Source: Loktanella sp. Alg231-35 (lineage in GTDB: Bacteria; Pseudomonadota; Alphaproteobacteria; Rhodobacterales; Rhodobacteraceae). Taken from it: DNA of 64,000 bases. A program made the translations under genes and the position numbers. Positions within the stretch are counted from its first letter, which is position 1. The number at the start of each line of letters is the position of its first letter. Below the pieces are notes generated by a model. It saw nothing but the letters and a program-made list of their open reading frames with translations. It was not told the DNA's origin and searched no databases. Of this stretch, positions 1 through 8,425 are shown one piece after another. The stretch is from the NCBI RefSeq assembly GCF_900143545.1, contig NZ_FREV01000005.1, positions 248,001-312,000 on the forward strand, in the 5' to 3' direction.

Positions 1-454
1 ACATGTTCAGTGCCGCGGAAGAACCGGGATAAACGGTAAAGCCAATTGCCGAACAGCCCAAACGCAGGGCGTCGTCAACGGACGCAGTGATCGCCTGGGT
101 CTTTGGCGCTTCGTTCGGGATCAGCGAGTTGGCAGAGTTCACTTTCAGAATGGTCGGGATCTGACCGGCAAAAGTGTCTGCTCCGGCCTCAAGCATACCC
201 AAAGGGGCGGCATAGGCGTTCAGGCCCGCATCAATGGCCAGTTGATAGTGATAATGCGGGTCATAGCCGCCGGGATTGGGGGCAAAGGACCGGGCCGGGC
301 CATGCTCAAACCCTTGATCGACAGGCAGGATGATCATCTTGCCGGTGCCTCCCAGCTTGCCGTTCATCAAGATGCCCGCCAGCTTGGATTTCACGCCGGG
401 CGTTTCGCCTTCGTAGTTGGACAGGATTTTTTGAACGACGCGGGTGGTTTTCAT
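1..454 (-). CDS. fbaB: Fructose-bisphosphate aldolase class I, partial
   Basis: The N-terminal 151 residues of a class I (Schiff-base, DhnA/FbaB type) fructose-1,6-bisphosphate aldolase; the gene runs off the left edge. It cleaves fructose-1,6-bisphosphate to dihydroxyacetone phosphate and glyceraldehyde-3-phosphate in the cytoplasm. Visible family features are the segment ILPVDQGFEHGPARSF (about residues 42-57) and the GYDPHYHYQLAIDAG region that follows. The ATG at 454 has GGATC about 5 nt upstream. It lies on the same strand as pgk, with one unrelated exported-protein gene between, so glycolytic/gluconeogenic genes cluster here. The catalytic lysine is beyond the window, so activity cannot be confirmed. 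Confidence 0.9.
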   Translation of the reverse strand, partial: MKTTRVVQKILSNYEGETPGVKSKLAGILMNGKLGGTGKMIILPVDQGFEHGPARSFAPNPGGYDPHYHYQLAIDAGLNAYAAPLGMLEAGADTFAGQIPTILKVNSANSLIPNEAPKTQAITASVDDALRLGCSAIGFTVYPGSSAALNM

Positions 455-505
455 GGCAGATCCTTTGGGTAAATGAACAGGTTACATTCCGGGTAAGGGG
501 CAGAA

Positions 506-539
506 GCCCCGGTTGCAAATGTGTTAGCGCAACCGGGGC
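506..539 (-). terminator. Perfect 11-bp stem-loop between minus-strand genes
   Basis: GCCCCGGTTGC (506-516) and GCAACCGGGGC (529-539) form a perfect 11-bp stem with a 12-nt loop. It lies just downstream of the 565-2175 gene and upstream of the aldolase. There is no T-tract, so it may be an RNA processing or stability hairpin instead of an intrinsic terminator. Confidence 0.5.
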
Positions 540-564
540 CAATGTTATCGCAAACAGTGGATGA

Positions 565-2175
565 TCAGTTCTGTCGCAGGTAGGCAGAGGGCAGATCCGC
601 CGCGATCCAGTCGCCCAATGCGCGGGTTTGCATCTCTGCTTCGATTGCATTCCACTGTGCCTGCACCGCAGGTCCGCGCGCTCCGAAACGCGCCTCGATT
701 TCTTTACGCAGCGATGTGGCGGCGATGTCACCAGCGGCCTCGGCCAGAAGGGCAAAGTAATAGGCGCGGGCGTAAGACCGTGCCGCACCATCCCCGGTGA
801 AATAGGCAAGCGACAGCGCACGCAGGTCGCGTGGATCATCGCCGCTGACCTGATCGATGGCAGCAGGTGCGTTTGTGCCGGTCAGGTAGGTGTCTTGTGC
901 GTCCAGAACGGCACCCGTCGTCATGCGCGCCTCGAGCCGATCCAGTTGCGCCACTGTGCCCGGCTCCATGCTTGCGGCAGCGATCAGCGCATAACCATAG
1001 GCCTCTGCCACGTCACTATCCTGCAATGCGGTGGCCAGCATGGCGGCGGCAGGACCAGTGGTTGCCGGATCATCCAGCAATGGGCGCAAAAGGTCGGGCA
1101 CAAGTGCGCGCCCCAACGGCACGCCGTGCCCGGTGATTAGCGCCTGTGCTAAATCCAGTCGCGCTTCGGGCGTTTGGTCGGCGGGTGTGGTCAACACAGC
1201 TAAATCTGCCGCCGTCAGAATCTCCGACCGCGCAAGCGGCGTGCTGCGGGCTTGCAGCCCGAGTGCCGCAATCAGGGTCTGCGGGGCGTCATACATATCC
1301 GGCTCAATCACGATACCCGTTGGGGGCAGGTCGGCCTGCACCGTAATCTCGCCCGGATCAGCGACAAAGGCTTCGACTTCCGCCATCAGGTCACCGACAA
1401 AGTTCCTCTCGACAGCGCCCAGAGGGCGTAACCCTCCTTCGCTAAGGAATTGTGAAACAGTCTCAGTGCCCAATTCGCGGATCGTTACAGGATCACGCAG
1501 GTTCTCTGGCAGGATTTGCGACACAGCCGCCCAACCGCCATCATCCTTGAGCGTGGCAACCACTCGGTTGACCCGGATCGCAGGGTCGGAGGGATAGCCA
1601 AATTCGCCCAGTCGGGGCAGGATCGTGCCGCTGGCCGAATAGTCCAAGGTCGCAAATCCGTTGATGGCAATGGTGCTGTCTAGCGCCGTTTCACCGGTTG
1701 TGTAGGCATAGCTCGCGCGCAGTTTGAACTGGTCCAATGGCAGGTCCTTGTAACCGGCCGTTCGCAGCGCCAGTGCGATATCACGTTCTACACAGGCAAG
1801 GCCGACGCGTGCGCCAATCAGATTAAGGTTCACCTCGGCGGCAGTCTGGAACGGGGCGGCAAAATCGCTCGACAGGGTCGCCCGCTCAATCGTGATCTCG
1901 CATTGGCGCGCCTGATCATAAGGCAGCAGGGGGCGGGCCACGATCCCCGAAATAGAGACGACACCGCGCATCGGGTCCGCCGACAGGTGGTCATATTGCA
2001 GCTCCATCCGGGTGCGCAGCGCCGAGATGGCGCTATTGGCAAGTGCCGCCGCAATCCGGTCAGGGCTAAAGAATTCACCAAGCGTCGCTTGGGGGTCACG
2101 GTCCTGAGCAAGGGTAGGGGTGGCGATAACAAGCGCAAGTGCTGTTGAGGCAGTCAGATGGGCGATGGGTTTCAT
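565..2175 (-). CDS. Exported hypothetical protein, 536 aa
   Basis: I do not recognise this family. The first 23 residues form a clear Sec signal peptide (positive start, hydrophobic core ALALVIATPTLA, AQ cleavage site), so the product is probably periplasmic. About residues 50-280 look like a beta-rich domain with two cysteines (near CEI and ACVER) that could form a disulfide. The C-terminal half (about 320-520) is alpha-helical and alanine-rich with spaced AYGYAL and AYYFALLAEAAG segments that recall Sel1/TPR-like helical repeats. It stands alone, with a palindrome in its promoter region and a stem-loop after it. It is a real gene by length and codon pattern; the function is unknown. Confidence 0.85.
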   Translation of the reverse strand: MKPIAHLTASTALALVIATPTLAQDRDPQATLGEFFSPDRIAAALANSAISALRTRMELQYDHLSADPMRGVVSISGIVARPLLPYDQARQCEITIERATLSSDFAAPFQTAAEVNLNLIGARVGLACVERDIALALRTAGYKDLPLDQFKLRASYAYTTGETALDSTIAINGFATLDYSASGTILPRLGEFGYPSDPAIRVNRVVATLKDDGGWAAVSQILPENLRDPVTIRELGTETVSQFLSEGGLRPLGAVERNFVGDLMAEVEAFVADPGEITVQADLPPTGIVIEPDMYDAPQTLIAALGLQARSTPLARSEILTAADLAVLTTPADQTPEARLDLAQALITGHGVPLGRALVPDLLRPLLDDPATTGPAAAMLATALQDSDVAEAYGYALIAAASMEPGTVAQLDRLEARMTTGAVLDAQDTYLTGTNAPAAIDQVSGDDPRDLRALSLAYFTGDGAARSYARAYYFALLAEAAGDIAATSLRKEIEARFGARGPAVQAQWNAIEAEMQTRALGDWIAADLPSAYLRQN

Positions 2176-2193
2176 GCGAATATTCCTTCTGTA

Positions 2194-2223
2194 TGTGAAC
2201 TACGTACATGAACATAGTTCACA
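2194..2223. promoter_or_regulatory. Candidate operator upstream of the exported protein
   Basis: TGTGAACTA (2194-2202) and TAGTTCACA (2215-2223) are perfect 9-bp inverted repeats with a 12-bp spacer, 19 bp upstream of the minus-strand ATG at 2175. This fits a dimeric repressor or activator site overlapping the promoter. The regulator is unknown. Confidence 0.45.
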
Positions 2224-2284
2224 ATGCAAGAAACAGAAGCAGTGACCCCACGTCAGGCCATTCAGCGCAATACTAAATCAAAGG

Positions 2285-3460
2285 TTAACCCAGCGCCGCC
2301 ACACCCGGCAGGTCCTTGCCTTCCATCCATTCAAGGAAGGCACCACCAGCGGTCGAGATATAGCTGAAATCGTCCGCCGCACCGGCCTGATTAAGTGCCG
2401 CAACGGTATCACCGCCACCGGCCACCGAAATCAACTGACCTGCTTTGGAAAGTGCCGCGGCCTTGGCTGCTGCTGCATTGGTGGCCGCATCAAAGGGGGC
2501 AATTTCAAACGCGCCCAACGGGCCGTTCCAGACCAGCGTTTTGGCCCGGTCCAGAACATCGCTGACATAGGCAACCGTGGCGGCCCCGGCATCAAGGATC
2601 ATCGCGTCAGCAGGGCAGGCGTCAGGTGCCACCGTCTCATTCGCGGCCCCGGCTTTGAATTCACGGGCAACAACGATATCGCGAGGCAGGATGATCTCGC
2701 ATCCGGCGGCATCAGCCTTTGCCAGAATTTCGCGGGCGGTTTCGGCCAGATCATGCTCGCACAGTGATTTGCCGACATCGATGCCTTGGGCGGCCAGAAA
2801 CGTGTTAGCCATGCCGCCGCCAATGACAAGATGATCCACCTTGCCCACCAGATTGCCCAGCAGATCCAGCTTGGTCGAAACCTTGGCACCGCCAACAACC
2901 GCCACGACAGGGCGTTCTGGCGTACCAAGAGCCTTTTCAAGTGCGCTCAGTTCTTCCGCCATCAAACGGCCAGCACAGGCGGGCAACAGACGGGCGATCG
3001 CCTCGGTGCTGGCATGGGCGCGGTGTGCGGCTGAGAAGGCATCATTCACATAGATATCGCCAAGGCCAGCCAGACGTTTTGCAAAGCCTTTGTCATTCTT
3101 CTCTTCACCGGGATTGAAGCGCAGGTTTTCCAGCAACAGCACCTCATCGCCGTCCATCTCGGCCACGGCGTCGCCATAGTCGGAATTGACCCAGGTGACA
3201 GGCAAGCCCAGAACATCGGCGACGGCAGGGGCGATGATCTCCAATGACATCTCAGGCACGACCTGCCCCTTGGGGCGGCCAAAATGGGCCATCAAGATAA
3301 CCTTGCCACCCTTTTCCTGAATATCGTCCACCGTGGGGATGATCCGTTCAATCCGGGTCAGGTCGGTGACCTTGCCGTCCTCAACTGGTACATTGATGTC
3401 AACGCGCACCAACGCGCGTTTGCCAGCAAAATCGATATCGTCGAGTGTTTTCCAGGCCAT
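2285..3460 (-). CDS. pgk: Phosphoglycerate kinase
   Basis: Interconverts 1,3-bisphosphoglycerate + ADP and 3-phosphoglycerate + ATP in glycolysis, gluconeogenesis and, in autotrophs, the Calvin cycle. The 391-residue length is typical. Visible motifs are [13 protein letters not shown] near the N-terminus (substrate-binding DxN), HFGRPKG (about 59-65), [10 protein letters not shown] (mid-protein, nucleotide-binding side) and the C-terminal GGGDTVAAL loop. The ATG at 3460 is followed directly by the conserved start [21 protein letters not shown]. It is divergent from the cyclophilin genes, with a 132-bp shared promoter region. It reads as intact. Confidence 0.98.
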   Translation of the reverse strand: MAWKTLDDIDFAGKRALVRVDINVPVEDGKVTDLTRIERIIPTVDDIQEKGGKVILMAHFGRPKGQVVPEMSLEIIAPAVADVLGLPVTWVNSDYGDAVAEMDGDEVLLLENLRFNPGEEKNDKGFAKRLAGLGDIYVNDAFSAAHRAHASTEAIARLLPACAGRLMAEELSALEKALGTPERPVVAVVGGAKVSTKLDLLGNLVGKVDHLVIGGGMANTFLAAQGIDVGKSLCEHDLAETAREILAKADAAGCEIILPRDIVVAREFKAGAANETVAPDACPADAMILDAGAATVAYVSDVLDRAKTLVWNGPLGAFEIAPFDAATNAAAAKAAALSKAGQLISVAGGGDTVAALNQAGAADDFSYISTAGGAFLEWMEGKDLPGVAALG

Positions 3461-3592
3461 GTTGGTGCTCCTATCGCTGATCCGCTTTGGCGCTTAGTTG
3501 CGGCAATGTCGCGCTGGCGTCAACCGGACCGGCTTGGCAATTGCGGTTAAGGGCCATATGTCATGCCCGAACGCGAAATAAAGGAGCGCCCC

Positions 3593-4099
3593 ATGGCCGA
3601 CATCAAAGACCCCGAAAACACCATCATCATGACGCTAAAGGACGGCGACGTTGTAATCGAACTGCTGCCCGATGTGGCACCGGCCCACACCGCGCGGATG
3701 AAAGAGCTGGCGCGCGCTGGCAAATACGACAACGTGTGTTTTCACCGGGTGATTGACGGTTTCATGGCGCAGACAGGCGATGTCGCCAATGGCAACATGG
3801 AAGACGGCTTCAACCTCAGCCGTGCGGGCACTGGCGGATCAGACATGCCTGATCTGCCTGCTGAATTCTCCAAGATCCCGCATGCGCGCGGGTCACTGGG
3901 TGCGGCACGGTCGCAAAACCCAAACTCGGCCAACAGCCAGTTCTTTATTAACTTCAAGGACAATGATTTCCTGAATGGGCAATACACTGTCTATGGGCAG
4001 GTTGTGTCCGGCATGGAACATGTGGATGCGATCATGAAGGGCGAGCCGCCGATGAACCCTGACCGCATGATCAGCGTAAAGGTTGCCGCAGATGTATAA
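3593..4099 (+). CDS. ppiB: Peptidyl-prolyl cis-trans isomerase, cyclophilin type (cytoplasmic)
   Basis: A 168-residue cyclophilin that catalyses cis/trans isomerisation of X-Pro bonds. Family motifs are FHRVIDGFMAQTGD, the short bacterial loop AGTGGSDMPDLPAEF and NSANSQFFINF (active-site Gln/Phe). I chose the ATG at 3593 because AAGGAG stands 8 nt upstream; an in-frame ATG 30 nt earlier lacks a site. No signal peptide, so it should be cytoplasmic. Its last codons overlap the start of a second, exported cyclophilin, so the two are probably translationally coupled. Confidence 0.95.
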   Translation: MADIKDPENTIIMTLKDGDVVIELLPDVAPAHTARMKELARAGKYDNVCFHRVIDGFMAQTGDVANGNMEDGFNLSRAGTGGSDMPDLPAEFSKIPHARGSLGAARSQNPNSANSQFFINFKDNDFLNGQYTVYGQVVSGMEHVDAIMKGEPPMNPDRMISVKVAADV

Positions 4100-4637
4100 G
4101 CTGGCAGCTGCATTTGCGGTTTTGGCGACACCCGTACTCAGCAACGGTCTTGAGATCGATGTCACAGGCGAGGCCAACGGCACAATCGTCATTGACCTGT
4201 TTGAAGAAACAGCACCCAAGCATGTTGAACAGATCACAGCGATTGCTGCGGCAGGCAGCTATGATGGCGTGGTGTTTCACCGGGTCATTGATGGTTTCAT
4301 GGCCCAGACGGGTGACGTTCAAAACGGTGTGATGGGCGGCGATCTGTCTCGCGCAGGCACCGGTGGGTCTGACTTCCCCGATATCCCGGCTGAATTTTCT
4401 GACCTGCCGTTTGAACGCGGTGTGGTTGGCATGGCGCGGGCGCAGAACCCGAATTCGGCCAACAGCCAGTTCTTCATCATGTTCGAGCCGGGCTATTTCC
4501 TGAATGGCCAATATACGGTTGTAGGCGAAGTGACAGCGGGCATGGATATCGTTGATGCGCTTAAGCGCGGCACAGGGCCGAACGGCTCTGTTGTTGGCGC
4601 GCCTGATGCCATGCAAGCGGTCCGCGTGACCGAATAA
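4092..4637 (+). CDS. Peptidyl-prolyl cis-trans isomerase, cyclophilin type (periplasmic)
   Basis: A 181-residue cyclophilin paralogue with a Sec signal peptide (MYKLAAAFAVLATPVLSNG), so it should fold proteins in the periplasm. It shares FHRVIDGFMAQTGD and NSANSQFFI with the upstream cyclophilin; the two look like a tandem duplication. The chosen ATG at 4092 overlaps the preceding stop by 8 nt; a TTG at 4083 is possible but would add three residues before the signal peptide. Followed by an imperfect stem-loop at 4648-4679. Confidence 0.93.
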   Translation: MYKLAAAFAVLATPVLSNGLEIDVTGEANGTIVIDLFEETAPKHVEQITAIAAAGSYDGVVFHRVIDGFMAQTGDVQNGVMGGDLSRAGTGGSDFPDIPAEFSDLPFERGVVGMARAQNPNSANSQFFIMFEPGYFLNGQYTVVGEVTAGMDIVDALKRGTGPNGSVVGAPDAMQAVRVTE

Positions 4638-4647
4638 CAAATCAGCA

Positions 4648-4679
4648 CTAGCCCCCTCACATTGCCGAGAGGAGGCTAG
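4648..4679 (+). terminator. Stem-loop after the cyclophilin pair
   Basis: CTAGCCCCCTC (4648-4658) pairs with GAGGAGGCTAG (4669-4679) with one mismatch and a 10-nt loop. No T-tract follows, so termination is uncertain. Confidence 0.4.
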
Positions 4680-4730
4680 GCGAACAGCCCTGCGTCCGTC
4701 AGTCTTTGCTCCAATCAAGAGGAGAGACCG

Positions 4731-5696
4731 ATGCGCCTGATCCCCACAATCGCTGCATTTTGCACCGTGGCCAGCATGTCCGCGGCCAGTCCAGAGTTTT
4801 GGACGTCCGAATGGCCGAACACGGATTTTGAAAACACCAGCGTAGAAAACTGGGTTGAGATCATGTCGGGTGGTCCACCAAAGGACGGTATCCCGGCGCT
4901 GGATGATCCAGAGTTCATCTCAGTCGCCGACAAACCGGACCTTTTGCCTCGCGAACCGGTGATCACACTAGAGATCGAAGGTGAGGTCCCGCGCGCTTAT
5001 CCGATCCGCTATCTGACATGGCATGAGATTGTGAATGACGTGGTGGGTGATATTCCGGTCGCTGTCACTTTCTGCCCTCTGTGCAATTCCGGCATCACCT
5101 TTGACCGGCGGCTTGATCAAGGCACGCTGAGCTTTGGTGTCTCCGGCAAGCTGCGCAATTCTGACATGGTGATGTTTGACCGCGAAACCGAAAGCTGGTG
5201 GCAGCAGGCCATTGGCGAGGCGATTGTCGGTGATCTGACGGGCACCGAACTGGTCAGTCTACCCAGTTGGATGGAAAGCTGGTCAAGTTTTGCAGAACGT
5301 AACCCAGACGGGTTGGTCATGGCGCAACCAGCCTTTCGCCGCCAATATGGGGCGAACCCCTATGTGCGCTACGACAGCTCCAACCGCCCATTCCTTTATT
5401 CGGGTGAAATGCCGCCGCATGATATCCCGGCACTGGCCCGCGTGGTGCGGGTGGGTGATGCAGCCTGGCCGTTGACCCGATTGTCAGAGGCAGGTGAACT
5501 GACCGAGGCGGGCGTGACATTCACGTGGGGCGAAGGGCAGGCGTCAGCCCTTGATGCTGCCCGGATTGGTGCAGGCAAAGAGGTCGGTAACGTGCGGGTG
5601 CGTGATGCATCGGGCAATGATCTGCCCCATGATGTGATGTTTGCCTTTGCGTTTCATGCATTCTGGCCAGAGGGAAACTGGATGTTGGGGCAATAG
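4731..5696 (+). CDS. DUF3179 domain-containing exported protein
   Basis: A 321-residue protein matching DUF3179 (function unknown). It begins with a short signal peptide (MRLIPTIAAFCTVASMSA, cut near SAA-SP). Family hallmarks are YPIRYLTWHEIVNDVVGD, the cysteine motif TFCPLCNSG followed by FDR, and LRNSDMVMFDRETESWWQQ. The CPLC pair suggests a metal or redox role, but that is inference. The ATG at 4731 has AAGAGGAGAG about 5-14 nt upstream. It stands alone on the plus strand, convergent with selO. Confidence 0.9.
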   Translation: MRLIPTIAAFCTVASMSAASPEFWTSEWPNTDFENTSVENWVEIMSGGPPKDGIPALDDPEFISVADKPDLLPREPVITLEIEGEVPRAYPIRYLTWHEIVNDVVGDIPVAVTFCPLCNSGITFDRRLDQGTLSFGVSGKLRNSDMVMFDRETESWWQQAIGEAIVGDLTGTELVSLPSWMESWSSFAERNPDGLVMAQPAFRRQYGANPYVRYDSSNRPFLYSGEMPPHDIPALARVVRVGDAAWPLTRLSEAGELTEAGVTFTWGEGQASALDAARIGAGKEVGNVRVRDASGNDLPHDVMFAFAFHAFWPEGNWMLGQ

Positions 5697-5730
5697 ACGC
5701 CAGATACGCCGCGTCTGCTGACCTGTCAGG

Positions 5731-5766
5731 GCCTCCGGCAGAAGTTTGATTGGAAATAGAAAGTAG
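5731..5766. repeat. Intergenic repeat, copy 1
   Basis: The segment GCCTCCGGCAGAAGTTTGAT followed by TGGAAATAGAAA closely resembles 29311-29346 and, more weakly, 41691-41714. All three sit in intergenic DNA at or beyond gene ends. Confidence 0.45.
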
Positions 5767-5797
5767 TAAGGGGGTTTGCCCCCGATCCCAGCTTGCC

Positions 5798-7213
5798 TCA
5801 GGTGCCGCAGAAGGTGCGCTTTACCTGTTCATCTTCGCTGGGCGCGCGCGCAAAATGCGCTGTGTCATCGGTCAGTGGCGCATATGGATTGGTAACAGCA
5901 GCCAGCAACGCGTGAAACGGGGCGTGATCGCCATTGCGCCCGGCGTTGATGACCTCTTCAATCCGGTGATTGCGCGGGATGATCTGCGGGTTGGCCTGCG
6001 CCATTATGGTGGCCGCGTCATCTGATTTGCGCAGATGCCAGCGGTCTGCCCACGTGTCAAAGGCGTCGCGGCTAAGGAATTGGTCGCGGGCACGGGCAGT
6101 GTTCAGGGTGGCGAAGGTGTTTGTGAAATCGGCCCCATCCTTGGTCATCAGATCCAGCAGATCGGTGATCAAGGTGCGGTCATCCTCGGTCGGGTTTGCG
6201 ATGCCCAACTTGGCGGCAAAGGCGCGCAGCCATTCGGCTTCATAGATCACCGGCATGCGGTGAACTGCGGCAGTGAACGCCTCAATCGCGGCGTCACGGT
6301 CAGGCATCAGCGGGATCAACGCCGTGGCGAATTGTGCCATGTTCCATGCGCCAATACCGGGTTGGTTGGCGTAGGCGTAGCGCCCGTATTGGTCGATAGC
6401 GCTGAACACACTATCAGGGTGAAAGCCGTCGATAAAAGCGCAGGGGCCATAGTCGATAGTCTCGCCTGCGATGGACACATTATCGGTGTTCATCACACCG
6501 TGAATAAACCCCAACCCCATCCATTTTGCGATCAGCGCCGCATAGCGGGCAATCACCAGATCGAGCAATTCGGCGGGTCCGTTGGCCTGTGGATAATGCC
6601 GCGCAATCACATGATCCGTCAGCGCGTGCAGGGCCGTCATATCGCCGCGACTGGCGAAGAACTGGAACGTGCCCACGCGGATATGGCTTTGGGCCACACG
6701 GGCAATCACTGCACCCGGCAGCACGTCTTCGCGGAAGACGTCTTCGCCTGTTGTCACTGCCGCCAGCGCGCGGGTTGTTGGCACGCCCATGGCATGCATC
6801 GCCTCGCTGACCAGATATTCGCGCATCACTGGACCCAGCCATGCGCGCCCATCGCCGCGCCGTGAATAAGGCGTAGGACCAGAGCCTTTGAGCTGGATAT
6901 CACGGCGGATGCCGTCGGTGCCGATCACCTCACCCAAAAGCACTGCACGTCCGTCGCCCAGTTGTGGGTTCCAGTTGCCGAACTGATGGCCTGCATAGGC
7001 CTGGGCAAGGGGGGCGGCCCCATCGGGGATATGATTGCCGGCAAAGACCTGAACGGCCTCTGGCGCGGTCAGCATCGCAGGATCAATGCCAAGGATCGCC
7101 CCAAGATCAGCGTTGACCGCGATCATCTGTGGCGCTTTTACCGGTGTTGGCAATTGTGCCGTGAACATCTGCGCAGGCAGTTTGACATAGGAGTTGTCGA
7201 AAGGGATTTGCAT
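5798..7213 (-). CDS. selO: Protein adenylyltransferase SelO (YdiU/UPF0061 family)
   Basis: SelO is a pseudokinase-fold enzyme that transfers AMP from ATP to Ser/Thr/Tyr residues of proteins; in E. coli it acts in redox stress. The 471-residue product shows QLKGSGPTPYSRRGDGRAWLG (glycine-rich/ATP region, about 107-127), and HGVMNTDNVSI with a following D254 (metal and catalytic residues, about 239-261). The C-terminus ends FCGT, so cysteine replaces the selenocysteine of animal forms. I chose the ATG at 7213 (MQIPFDNSY); it lies 1 nt after the stop of the nucleosidase gene, implying coupled translation. Last gene of a four-gene minus-strand operon. Confidence 0.95.
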   Translation of the reverse strand: MQIPFDNSYVKLPAQMFTAQLPTPVKAPQMIAVNADLGAILGIDPAMLTAPEAVQVFAGNHIPDGAAPLAQAYAGHQFGNWNPQLGDGRAVLLGEVIGTDGIRRDIQLKGSGPTPYSRRGDGRAWLGPVMREYLVSEAMHAMGVPTTRALAAVTTGEDVFREDVLPGAVIARVAQSHIRVGTFQFFASRGDMTALHALTDHVIARHYPQANGPAELLDLVIARYAALIAKWMGLGFIHGVMNTDNVSIAGETIDYGPCAFIDGFHPDSVFSAIDQYGRYAYANQPGIGAWNMAQFATALIPLMPDRDAAIEAFTAAVHRMPVIYEAEWLRAFAAKLGIANPTEDDRTLITDLLDLMTKDGADFTNTFATLNTARARDQFLSRDAFDTWADRWHLRKSDDAATIMAQANPQIIPRNHRIEEVINAGRNGDHAPFHALLAAVTNPYAPLTDDTAHFARAPSEDEQVKRTFCGT

Positions 7214-7214
7214 C

Positions 7215-8156
7215 CTACAATCGCGCCAGACGTGCGGCAAGCAAGGCATAGAACCCGGAAGCGTCGATATCCTTCATGAACATCGCATTGGCGGGGCGGT
7301 CGGTGACCCGCCACCAGTCGGCGACGGTCATGCCAAGGGTCAGGTCCGCCTCTGTCTCGATCTCGACGTTGATATGGCGGCCTTCAAAAAGCTGCGGTTC
7401 GATCAGATAGGCGATCGTGCAAGGGTCATGCAGGGGGGCACCTTCTGATCCGTATTTTTCCATATCAAACCGTTCAAAGAAATCGGTCCAAGCGGCGACC
7501 ATATCCCCCACCTGCGTATGCATAGAGCGGAAAGCGTCGATGCGGTTGCGCGTGGTCAGCGCCTTGTGGGTGACATCAAGCGGCATGACAACCAGCGGGG
7601 CTCCTGCGGCAAAGACGATTTTGGCGGCTTCTGGATCGACGTAGATGTTGAATTCAGCCGCGGGGGTGATGTTGCCGACCTCAAAATAGGCGCCGCCCAT
7701 AAGGACAATTTCTTGGACGCGTCCGACAATGTCCGGCGCACGTTCGAATGCAACAGCGATATTCGTCAGAGGGCCGATGGGGCAAAGGGTGACGGTCCCG
7801 CTGGGTTCGCTCCGCAGGGTTTCAATGATGAAATCCACCGCGTGCTGTTCCTGCAATGGCATCGTCGGATCGGCCAGTTGCGGGCCGTCCAATCCGGTTT
7901 TGCCATGCACATGCTCTGCTGTGACCAGCTTGCGCCTAATTGGCGCATCGCAACCAGCAAAGACTTTTGTCTCTGGTTTGCCTGCCAGTTCACACACGAT
8001 CCGGGCGTTTCTCTCGGTCAGGGGCAGCGGCACATTGCCCGCCACAGCCGTGATGCCCAGTACCTCAATGTCTTCGGGAGAAGCGAGGGCAAGCAGGATC
8101 GCGACCGCGTCGTCTTGTCCGGGATCCGTGTCGATGATGATCTTACGGGGGGGCAT
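7215..8156 (-). CDS. Inosine-uridine preferring nucleoside hydrolase
   Basis: A 313-residue nucleoside N-ribohydrolase (IunH/RihA-RihB superfamily) that cleaves N-glycosidic bonds of ribonucleosides. The calcium-binding signature IIIDTDPGQDDAVAILLAL is at the N-terminus, and GPLTNIAVAFERAP and VLMGGAYFEVGNITPAAEFNIYVDPEAA follow, as in the family. Substrate preference cannot be read from sequence. It lies between the small 8216-8425 gene (59 bp gap) and selO (1 nt gap), so it is probably cotranscribed with them. Confidence 0.93.
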   Translation of the reverse strand: MPPRKIIIDTDPGQDDAVAILLALASPEDIEVLGITAVAGNVPLPLTERNARIVCELAGKPETKVFAGCDAPIRRKLVTAEHVHGKTGLDGPQLADPTMPLQEQHAVDFIIETLRSEPSGTVTLCPIGPLTNIAVAFERAPDIVGRVQEIVLMGGAYFEVGNITPAAEFNIYVDPEAAKIVFAAGAPLVVMPLDVTHKALTTRNRIDAFRSMHTQVGDMVAAWTDFFERFDMEKYGSEGAPLHDPCTIAYLIEPQLFEGRHINVEIETEADLTLGMTVADWWRVTDRPANAMFMKDIDASGFYALLAARLARL

Positions 8157-8215
8157 GCGTTCGTCCTGTCTTGCGTATGCCTAACGTGGTCCGAAGGGCG
8201 GGCAGTGGCAAGGGG

Positions 8216-8425
8216 TCAGACGCGACCTTCTGCGTGTAAGCGCTGATAAAGTGCGTCCGAGACCGGATCACCAACCTCAAGCGCAAAGATGTATGCGTGG
8301 GTCAAAAAGAAACAGGCGGCATCAAGATCGCCTGCGCCATCCGCCGCCTCTGCATAAAGGGCGACCAGTGCAGCCCGATCATCACGGGCGTGCGCATCCA
8401 GCAACCGATCCTGCAATGACCTCAT
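8216..8425 (-). CDS. Small hypothetical protein, 69 aa
   Basis: Start ATG at 8425 overlaps the TGA of the Rieske oxygenase gene (ATGA type), which is the reason for choosing this start over an upstream in-frame codon. The protein (MRSLQDRLLDAHARDDRAAL...) is alanine-rich and probably all alpha-helical, with no signal peptide or membrane segment. I do not recognise the family. The tight coupling suggests it works with the oxygenase, for instance as an assembly or regulatory partner, but this is inference. Confidence 0.7.
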   Translation of the reverse strand: MRSLQDRLLDAHARDDRAALVALYAEAADGAGDLDAACFFLTHAYIFALEVGDPVSDALYQRLHAEGRV

